A DNA stretch of 50,634 nt from contig NZ_QXHD01000004.1 of the NCBI RefSeq assembly GCF_011009555.1, positions 3,057,369-3,108,002 on the forward strand, read 5' to 3'. This stretch comes from Adonisia turfae CCMR0081 (GTDB taxonomy: Bacteria > Cyanobacteriota > Cyanobacteriia > Phormidesmidales > Phormidesmidaceae). This document shows positions 1 through 6,765 of the stretch, piece by piece (position 1 is the stretch's first letter; the number at the start of each line of letters is the position of its first letter). The position numbers were made by a program, and so were the translations under genes. Under the pieces are notes generated by a model. It did not search any database and was not told the DNA's origin. It saw only the letters and a list, made by a program, of their open reading frames with translations.

Positions 1-2055
1 AAGGAGTATCTGGAAGAAATTTCAAGTCTGCAGCAAGAACTTAAAAACTGGGCCAACACCTGTCCTGAAAACTTCTTGCATAAGGTTTGGCTGGTAAACG
101 CAGAACTCGCTCGCCTTGACGAGCGACCATGGGAAGCGTTTGGGGGGTACGATCAGGCAATTACAGAGGCAGCCACACAAGGATTTATCCAGGATGAAGC
201 CTTAGCAAATGAGTTGGCAGGTCGGTTTTGGTTATCACAAAACAAGCGAGATTTTGCCCAAACCTACTTGCAAAAGGCCAGCTATACCTATCAACTTTGG
301 GGAGCCCATGCCAAAGTGAAACAGCTGAAGCGGCACTACCCAAATCTGTTGGCGATCACCAGCCATTCCCCCAGAGGGTACATTTTTGATTCCCAGTCTA
401 CGGCAGTGCAGTTTAGTCTCGCGTCGGGGACTGAAACCTTTGATTTCCAGTCTTTGATGAAGGCGTCTCAGGCCATTGCCCAGGAAATTGTCCAGGAGAA
501 GTTGCTGGGGCAGCTGATGAAAGTGGTGATGGAAAATGCCGGGGCCCAAACCGGCCATCTCATTCTTGAAAATCAGGGCCAGTACAGGATTGAAGCAACT
601 GGAGCAGTCAATAAACCGATTCGGGTGTTGATGGGGTTACCCATTCAGGGGCATATTCCCACTGGGCTGTTTAACTATGTGGTGCGGACTCAGAAGAGTG
701 TGGTGCTGACGAATGCGATCGCACCCGACGCCACGGATCAATTTGCCGACTTCGCCCAAGATCCCTACATTCAGCAACACCAGCTCAAGTCTGTACTCTG
801 TACTCCCCTGGTACACCAGAGCAAGCTAGTCGGCGTTCTATATTTAGAAAACAACCTGGTAGAAGGAGCCTTTACCCGCGATCGTCTGCAGATTTTGGGT
901 CTCCTTTCCACCCAAATAGCCATCTCATTAGAAAACTCACAGCTTTATACCACCCTGGAGCAAAAGGTGGCAGAACGCACGGTTGAACTGAAGTTGGCCA
1001 GGGATGAAGCCGAAATGGCTAGCAAAGCTAAAGGCAAGTTTCTTGCCAACATGAGCCACGAGCTACGCACCCCCCTCAACTCCATTATTGGCTTTAGCCA
1101 AATTATGGCTAAGGCTACAGACCTGGCAGAGACCCATCAAAAGCGTCTCAATTTGATTCGCCATAGTGGGGAACACCTGCTGCACTTAATCAATGACATT
1201 TTGGAACTCTCTAAATTGGAGGCTGGTAAGCACCCCCTAAAGGAGAGTCTATTTGAGATTATCCAATTAACAGAAACCATTCAGGCCCTCTTTCAACTAC
1301 GGGTGGAACAGAAAGGATTGAGATTTTTCATCGAGACTGATCCAGATGTCTCGCCTCAGTTTGTCGGTGATGAGAAAAAGATTCGTCAGGTGCTATTAAA
1401 TCTCTTGAGTAATGCGCTCAAATTTACGAACCAGGGACACATCGGTGTGCGGGTGCGGCCTTGCTCTGAGGCTGAGCAGCCATGCTTAGAATTTAGTGTG
1501 GAAGATACCGGCGAAGGCATTGCCGTCGATGAACTACCTAAATTATTTGTCCCCTTTGAACAAACTGACAGTGGCACTAAATCCAAAACTGGCACTGGTT
1601 TAGGTCTCTCTATCAGTCAACAGTTTGTCAAACTCATGGGGGGAGAGTTTCAGGTTACAAGTCAACTGGGAGAAGGCACAGTATTTTCCTTCACGGTTCA
1701 AAGCCAAAGTACCGTTGAGGCACTAAAACCATCGGCACCAGCAGCCATATTAGAACCTGCTATCCAAGTAATAAATCGTGAAGTTGAACCCGACGTTTCA
1801 GATTTAGGGGAGCTAGCAAAAGGAGCAAACACCCCAATCACATCTAGTACCATTGCCCAAGCCCTGACCACGATGCCTGCAAACTGGTTAACCGAACTCA
1901 AACAAGCCTCACAGCGGCTTAATGGTCGCCAGGTGATGAAACTCCTGAACCAGATGCCAGAGTCTGAAATAGCGGTGGCTAACCATTTGAAGCAACTCGC
2001 CGAAAATTATGACTACGGTCAACTAACTACCCTTTTGTCAGGTCATCCAGCCTAG
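1..2055 (+). CDS. HstK-like multidomain sensor kinase, C-terminal part (5' end outside window)
   Basis: The reading frame is open from base 1, so this is the 3' part of a longer gene. The visible 684 residues start with a helical, TPR-like region ending near residue 115. It resembles the segment before the GAF domain in cyanobacterial trifunctional Ser/Thr kinase-AAA ATPase-GAF-histidine kinases (HstK type). A GAF domain covers about 155-310. A HisKA domain follows, with the H-box SHELRTP and phospho-acceptor His near residue 353. Then comes a HATPase domain with N-box LLSNALKF, G1 DTGEG and G2 GTGLGLSIS. There is no receiver domain. The last ~65 residues form a helical module around MPANWL that recurs at the ends of two other kinases in this window. 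The missing N-terminus should carry the Ser/Thr kinase and AAA parts, which is inferred from the family. The kinase half is certain; the HstK assignment is likely. Confidence 0.85.
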   Translation, partial: KEYLEEISSLQQELKNWANTCPENFLHKVWLVNAELARLDERPWEAFGGYDQAITEAATQGFIQDEALANELAGRFWLSQNKRDFAQTYLQKASYTYQLWGAHAKVKQLKRHYPNLLAITSHSPRGYIFDSQSTAVQFSLASGTETFDFQSLMKASQAIAQEIVQEKLLGQLMKVVMENAGAQTGHLILENQGQYRIEATGAVNKPIRVLMGLPIQGHIPTGLFNYVVRTQKSVVLTNAIAPDATDQFADFAQDPYIQQHQLKSVLCTPLVHQSKLVGVLYLENNLVEGAFTRDRLQILGLLSTQIAISLENSQLYTTLEQKVAERTVELKLARDEAEMASKAKGKFLANMSHELRTPLNSIIGFSQIMAKATDLAETHQKRLNLIRHSGEHLLHLINDILELSKLEAGKHPLKESLFEIIQLTETIQALFQLRVEQKGLRFFIETDPDVSPQFVGDEKKIRQVLLNLLSNALKFTNQGHIGVRVRPCSEAEQPCLEFSVEDTGEGIAVDELPKLFVPFEQTDSGTKSKTGTGLGLSISQQFVKLMGGEFQVTSQLGEGTVFSFTVQSQSTVEALKPSAPAAILEPAIQVINREVEPDVSDLGELAKGANTPITSSTIAQALTTMPANWLTELKQASQRLNGRQVMKLLNQMPESEIAVANHLKQLAENYDYGQLTTLLSGHPA

Positions 2056-2173
2056 GGCTTGTCAAAAAATAAGCTTATGGTTTTACTCAACGACTCAGAT
2101 AATGCGGCTCAGATAATATTTATAACCCTATCCACAATGAATCTGAAGGGTTTGCTACACTCACGACAGTTTA

Positions 2174-2213
2174 AGCTTTCTCAACCACTGCAATGACAGT
2201 GGTTGAGAAAGCT
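2174..2213 (+). terminator. 17-bp perfect stem-loop between two plus-strand genes
   Basis: The arms 2174-2190 and 2197-2213 are perfect inverted repeats of 17 bp around a 6-base loop (CAATGA). It lies about 120 bases after the kinase stop and 59 bases before the next start. Only a short run, GATTTTC, follows, so the U-tract is weak. It could be a terminator, a transcript-stabilising hairpin or an attenuator for the downstream gene. Confidence 0.55.
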
Positions 2214-2271
2214 GATTTTCTACGGTCAACTTACTCTTCTGAACGTAGGCCAGATTTAATAAGCGTTATCC

Positions 2272-3570
2272 ATGAGCGACACTGACAGTATTCTAGAATT
2301 TGCTGAAACTCTTATCCACAAAAAGACAGACACGTTCTGTAGTGAGCTACAACGCCAAATTTTGATTGCCGCTCTCCAGGGAGAACGCAAAACCTATGAC
2401 CAGATTGCTGAAGAATGTGGATACTCAGCTAAATATGTCAAGCAAGATGTTGCGCCTAAACTTTGGCAGCTGATTTCTCAATCATTGGATCAAAAAGTTA
2501 CAAAAGCTAATGTGCGCGGGCTCCTAGAACAGACGATGCGCAGTGCTGCCCCTGCTCCTAAACCGGTTACGGCACCAATTGCCGCTGCTGCTGCTGCAGC
2601 GGCTGTACCACCGGTCACACCAGCCACTACAGCGCCAACCGCTGTACCATCGGTTAAACCTTTATCAGGTTCTACCATTTTGCTGGTGGACGATCAGCCT
2701 AAAAACCTGAGGCTGCTATCCGATTTGCTCGAAGAGCAGGGCTATGAAGTCCAGCAGGCCATCAATGGCACTGTGGCGCTGCAAGCCGTTTCGCTAGAAC
2801 AGCCAGATTTGATCTTGCTGGACATTCATATGCCCGATATGGATGGGTACACCGTCTGTCAGCAGATCAAGGCGAATCCAACCACCCAGGAGATCCCTAT
2901 CATTTTTGTCAGTGCCCTGGATGAAGCGTGGGACAAAGTCAAAGCATTTTCGGCAGGGGGGAGTGACTATATTTCTAAGCCCTTCAAGGTGGTGGAAGTG
3001 CTGGCCAGGGTAGAAAATCAGCTCAAGGTACAACAGCTGCAACGTCAGCTCAAGGCACAAAATGCTCAGCTGCAGCAGGCGATTCAAGAGCTACAGCGCC
3101 TAGCTGCTTTGGATGAATTGACCCAGGTGGCCAATCGTCGTCGATTTGATGCCTATTTGCTGCAGTGTTGGCAGCAGGCGGTACAATCCCAAATGTCTTT
3201 AAGTTTGATGCTGGTCCAGGTAGATAATTTTAATTTTTATGGGGAAGGGGGAAACCCGACAGCGGGCGATCAGTGTCTAACTCAAGTGGCCCAGGTGCTG
3301 AAGCAAACAATCCAGGGTTCTAATGATTTGGTTGGTCGCTATGGCACGTTAGTCTTTGCCATCGTTTTACCGAATACAACAGCAGCAGAGAAAATGGCCC
3401 AGAAGTTGTTGCAAGCTGTTGAGAAAATTGATCAAACCCTGAGTATTGGGATAATCACAGCGCAGCCGATAGCGGATATGGGACTGGAGGCGTTTTTAGA
3501 GGGATGCGATCGCGCTTTGCAACAGGCCAAACAAAATGGCGGCAATGGCATCAACATAGTGTCGTTGTAA
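2272..3570 (+). CDS. HTH-receiver-degenerate GGDEF response regulator
   Basis: A 432-residue protein with three parts. Residues 1-90 match the N-terminal HTH-like domain found on many cyanobacterial NTPase and vWA-MoxR-associated proteins; the core is TYDQIAEECGYSAKYVKQ, a typical helix-turn-helix. An Ala/Pro-rich linker follows at about 93-130. A receiver domain covers 132-250, with phospho-acceptor Asp184 in LLDIHMPD and a conserved KPF. After a coiled coil comes a GGDEF-like domain (about 282-432) whose signature is broken: RYGGEEF becomes RYGTLVF at 356-362. Cyclase activity is therefore unlikely, and the domain may act as a receptor or dimer unit. The ATG has no strong Shine-Dalgarno. 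The flanking histidine kinases lack receivers, so this could be their partner, which is inference from proximity. Confidence 0.85.
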   Translation: MSDTDSILEFAETLIHKKTDTFCSELQRQILIAALQGERKTYDQIAEECGYSAKYVKQDVAPKLWQLISQSLDQKVTKANVRGLLEQTMRSAAPAPKPVTAPIAAAAAAAAVPPVTPATTAPTAVPSVKPLSGSTILLVDDQPKNLRLLSDLLEEQGYEVQQAINGTVALQAVSLEQPDLILLDIHMPDMDGYTVCQQIKANPTTQEIPIIFVSALDEAWDKVKAFSAGGSDYISKPFKVVEVLARVENQLKVQQLQRQLKAQNAQLQQAIQELQRLAALDELTQVANRRRFDAYLLQCWQQAVQSQMSLSLMLVQVDNFNFYGEGGNPTAGDQCLTQVAQVLKQTIQGSNDLVGRYGTLVFAIVLPNTTAAEKMAQKLLQAVEKIDQTLSIGIITAQPIADMGLEAFLEGCDRALQQAKQNGGNGINIVSL

Positions 3571-3766
3571 CCCTTTAACGCTCAGGCCGATATTATTTCT
3601 CACTGGGGGGCAGTACTCAGGTTTGTGTTACGGAAAGCGCGATTGCTGGTTAATCGATAGATGCCGTAGCCATGCTCTAGCGTATCAAGCCCCAGACCAC
3701 GATCAACAGATTACTCACAAAAGCCAACAACACTTTTATCATCATTCCAGTTTAAAGCCTTAGTTT

Positions 3767-5170
3767 TTAACGCATTGTCATCTCAGTTATCTTGTTGAAC
3801 TGATAATTTTCGGCTAGTTCTCTCAAGTGGTGCGCAAGGGCTGCTTTCTCCTCTGATACTTGCTGAATCAACTGCATCACCTGTTTCCCCTTTAATTGGC
3901 TCGCTGCATAATGTAGCTCTTTTAACCATTGGGGCGGCATATCATTTAGCATTTCATCCAATGATGCTGCAGTTGATGACGATAATGACTCAATTTTGTT
4001 TATATTATTCTCTTTGACTTGAATTTGACGCTCTTGACCATCAAGCTTGGATAAATGCTCAATAGCAGAGGCTACAGACAGCTCTGCAGGTATCTCCACA
4101 GACATCATCTCATCAGAATATTGGTAAACAGGTATATGGAGTTCAAACTTAGAGCCGACTCCAACTCGGCTATTGACTGTCAATTGACCACCCATCAATT
4201 GAATAAATTGCCGACTGATGGATAACCCTAACCCAGTTCCTTGATGGATATTACGACCTACTGAAGTTTGTTCAAAGGGGGTAAAGATGACTTCGAGATC
4301 ACTCTCAGCAATCCCAGGCCCAGAGTCTTCTACTTCACAGTACAACGTACATGGAGTTCTAGACGATGTTTCCCCTTGTTGCTCAGCTGCCAATGTTTCA
4401 AAACTAACCCTAAGACACACCTGACCAATCTCTGTGAATTTAATGGCATTATCTAATAAATTGATTAAAACTTGTTTTAATTTTCCGGCGTCCGTTTCAA
4501 CATACTGAGGTAGTTCAGGAGAGTAATTGAGAATCAGCTCTAAGCCTTTGGCATCTGCTTTGAGCTTAAACATAGCCTGCATAGCCTGCAAAAGTGTATG
4601 CAAATTGATGATGCTTGGATTAACAATGGTTTTACCTGCTTCCAGCTTAGACATATCTAAAATGTCATTGATCAAAGTCAGCAGATGCTCTCCACTTCGA
4701 TTGATGATAGTCAGTTGTTCTCGTTGTTGAGAACTCAGGGACGGGGTATTTTCTAACAGTTGGCTAAATCCCAAAATCGCATTTAAGGGTGTGCGTAACT
4801 CATGGCTCATACTAGCCAAAAACCTACTTTTAGATTGGTTTGCCAACTCAGCAGTCACCTTAGCAATACGTAGTTGATGCGTAATATAGTCCGAGTGTTC
4901 CAGAGTAGTGTCAAGCAGAATCTCTAAATCTATTTTTTCACGCTCAAGCTCGCTGATTGTTTTTTGCAGTTGAGTAAGAGGATTATGCTCACACTGTTGA
5001 TCTTCGGACGTAACAGTAGGTTCTTTAGAAAGAGTTGACTGAGGTGCTCCCAATGTCAACAAGTACGATTGAATAACTGTGGATGAATCCAGACCAGACT
5101 GCTCGCAATAGGCTACTAAATTTTTTAGTGCCTGCTCGCTAAGTTCTACAGTTAGATGTTTTGTATCCAT
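3767..5170 (-). CDS. Histidine kinase with RHH-like N-terminus and no receiver
   Basis: A 467-residue cytoplasmic kinase with no membrane segment. I start it at the ATG at 5170 rather than the TTG two codons upstream. Residues 3-42 look like a CopG-type ribbon-helix-helix: a short strand (LTVELSEQALKNLV) followed by two helices. A coiled coil at about 65-105 contains DLEILLDTTLEHSD. HisKA follows with His123 in SHELRTPLN. The HATPase has N-box LLDNAIKF, G1 DSGPG and G2 GTGLGLSIS. The last 65 residues are the same helical module (MPPQWLKEL...) as in the other two kinases here. There is no sensory GAF or PAS domain, so input may come through the N-terminus or a partner. It sits tail-to-tail with the HTH-receiver gene, about 200 bases apart. 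Confidence 0.85.
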   Translation of the reverse strand: MDTKHLTVELSEQALKNLVAYCEQSGLDSSTVIQSYLLTLGAPQSTLSKEPTVTSEDQQCEHNPLTQLQKTISELEREKIDLEILLDTTLEHSDYITHQLRIAKVTAELANQSKSRFLASMSHELRTPLNAILGFSQLLENTPSLSSQQREQLTIINRSGEHLLTLINDILDMSKLEAGKTIVNPSIINLHTLLQAMQAMFKLKADAKGLELILNYSPELPQYVETDAGKLKQVLINLLDNAIKFTEIGQVCLRVSFETLAAEQQGETSSRTPCTLYCEVEDSGPGIAESDLEVIFTPFEQTSVGRNIHQGTGLGLSISRQFIQLMGGQLTVNSRVGVGSKFELHIPVYQYSDEMMSVEIPAELSVASAIEHLSKLDGQERQIQVKENNINKIESLSSSTAASLDEMLNDMPPQWLKELHYAASQLKGKQVMQLIQQVSEEKAALAHHLRELAENYQFNKITEMTMR

Positions 5171-5316
5171 GGGCAAACCTGAGCATAGGTCCGATCAAGT
5201 TCTAACTATTCTTGCACATATAGCTGGTATCTAGAAGTTTGTATCATATGCCACCAGGTATTTAGAAAATACTGGTAAAAAGTGGGCCTAAGGAGCCATT
5301 TCTACGTAGAAACCCA

Positions 5317-5379
5317 ATTAAACTGAACTTCTACCTGAATAAATCTGAACTTTTCAGGAATAAATCTGAACTTTTCAGG
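5317..5379 (+). repeat. Tandem 21-bp direct repeat, candidate operator
   Basis: The 21-bp unit 5338-5358 is repeated exactly at 5359-5379, with a diverged half-copy upstream. Each full unit contains the palindrome CTGAA-CTT-TTCAG (5345-5357 and 5366-5378). CTGAA starts at 5323, 5335, 5345 and 5366, so the spacings of 12, 10 and 21 place all sites on roughly one DNA face. The array ends about 95 bases before the small plus-strand gene at 5474. A related array lies at 42217-42262, also about 90 bases before a plus-strand gene. Confidence 0.6.
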
Positions 5380-5473
5380 ATTGATTTTACCAAAAGTAGT
5401 TGTCATAGTGAGATTGTAGAATCCCATAGGCGATGCAGTGGGCTGTCAGTAATTTTCATCACTCCTCTGTTCG

Positions 5474-5725
5474 ATGATGTTTTCTCAAACCGACCTTAAG
5501 TACATTGAGCTGGAAATGCTTTATAGCATTTTGAGCGATGATACTCCTTATCCTTGGAATCCTGCAGAACCAGCCGCCGCTAACTACTTCGACAGCATCG
5601 AAACACCCGATGATTTTTGCGATTTACTCAAAAATAGTGAATCCCAGTGGCTCCAATTGCTACGACAGTTAGAGTCCCACTGGGAGGATGAGTCGTTCAA
5701 TCTCTCGAAGTCGATTACGGATTAA
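5474..5725 (+). CDS. Small acidic hypothetical protein
   Basis: An 83-residue protein that I do not recognise. It is strongly acidic, with several Trp residues (PYPWNP, SQWLQLL, SHWEDESF), no signal peptide and no membrane segment, and is predicted mostly helical at the C-terminal end. It starts at one of two adjacent ATGs (5474 or 5477). Its last 11 bases overlap the 3' end of the convergent DUF928 gene. The ordered repeat array about 95 bases upstream argues for a real, regulated gene. Function unknown. Confidence 0.55.
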   Translation: MMFSQTDLKYIELEMLYSILSDDTPYPWNPAEPAAANYFDSIETPDDFCDLLKNSESQWLQLLRQLESHWEDESFNLSKSITD

Positions 5726-6485
5726 TATCTGAGTTACCAATGATTTCAATAACTTCAGATAAGTACTGTTTCTGAAGGGAGTCTTCTTCGGAAGCAGCTA
5801 AACTGGATAATAGTGTTTGTACAAAACTCACATCTTCTGAGGCACTCAATGCTTCCTTAAAAGCATCGTACCAGTAGCCGGCTTCTGCATAGAGTGATGC
5901 CTTCTCTGAGGCTGTGGGAGCTAGAGCTACAGCAGCAGCCAGCTCTGCTGGAGGAGAAACGATGTCAACCTCGGCTATAAAATACTCCTGATAAGTGGGA
6001 TTATCCAAATCGCAGTCAATGTTGACTTCCCAAAGATAACGCCCATCAGGTTCTAACCCAACATCTTCAGGGATTGAAAAACTCATAATTCCTGGGATGG
6101 TGTCTTCATACTCTGTCTCGTATAGTAAGTTTTCTTGGTCAATTGTATAGAGAGAAACTCTAATGCGATAGGGGTCAGCTGTCGGGACAAACCAGGCTAG
6201 GGTGGGGGTGATCGTAGTCGTTTGCCCCACATGATTCATCAACGTTGGAGCTAATCCTACTAAAGGTACATCATATATTCCTCGACAACCACGTGAGCCA
6301 TTTGAACCAGTTGCAGTTTGCGGAGGACTACCGCTGGGAGGATTATACTGTTGAGCGTGAACAGGATTCAACGGCAACGTTAACAGTAAAGTCCCCAGTA
6401 TTAATTGATAACAACGTTTTGAAAACAAAGAGCTTTTTTGTGAGGGTCTCATAGCCATATGTTGAAAATTTTTAAAGTATTTCAT
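5715..6485 (-). CDS. DUF928 secreted protein (copy 1)
   Basis: A cyanobacterial DUF928-family protein. I start it at the ATG at 6485, giving 256 residues, because the Sec signal peptide (basic RPSQKSSLFSKR, hydrophobic core LILGTLLLTLPL, cleavage after VHA) then sits near the N-terminus; the frame stays open to an ATG at 6605. Family features visible: a Cys just before the first strand (SRGCRG), a conserved line of the type PTLAWFVP, IPGIMSFSIP, and a later Cys in VNIDCDLD. The C-terminal third is helical and TPR-like (YAEAGYWYDAFKEAL). It is probably periplasmic or outer-membrane associated. It is divergent from a CHASE2 histidine kinase, an arrangement repeated at 18-21 kb. Family function is unknown; a role as a partner of the CHASE2 sensor is inference. 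Confidence 0.8.
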   Translation of the reverse strand: MKYFKNFQHMAMRPSQKSSLFSKRCYQLILGTLLLTLPLNPVHAQQYNPPSGSPPQTATGSNGSRGCRGIYDVPLVGLAPTLMNHVGQTTTITPTLAWFVPTADPYRIRVSLYTIDQENLLYETEYEDTIPGIMSFSIPEDVGLEPDGRYLWEVNIDCDLDNPTYQEYFIAEVDIVSPPAELAAAVALAPTASEKASLYAEAGYWYDAFKEALSASEDVSFVQTLLSSLAASEEDSLQKQYLSEVIEIIGNSDINP

Positions 6486-6752
6486 AGTTCTACGAGAAGA
6501 TCCTGTTAATTTCAGTCTCAAGCCATCGTTACCCCACACTATAATCCGACCCTGATAAAAGGTAATAGTTTCTACGGAAGGAGGGTAACCTGAGACACTC
6601 ATCATTCTCTACACACCATTTCCCACAGTTTTAAGGTGAATACCGGATGTTAAGACATGCAAGGTGTACTGATCAGATGGCTAACTCTAACTCCAAAGAT
6701 GATTTCAGGCGATGTAAACTTTGGTTGCAGCTAGAATAATGACACTATCTTT

Positions 6753-6757
6753 GGGAG
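6753..6757 (+). promoter_or_regulatory. Shine-Dalgarno GGGAG supporting a TTG start
   Basis: GGGAG lies 8 bases before the TTG at 6766. An in-frame TGA directly precedes that TTG, so it is the first possible start of the CHASE2 kinase. Confidence 0.6.
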
Positions 6758-6765
6758 ACGACTGA

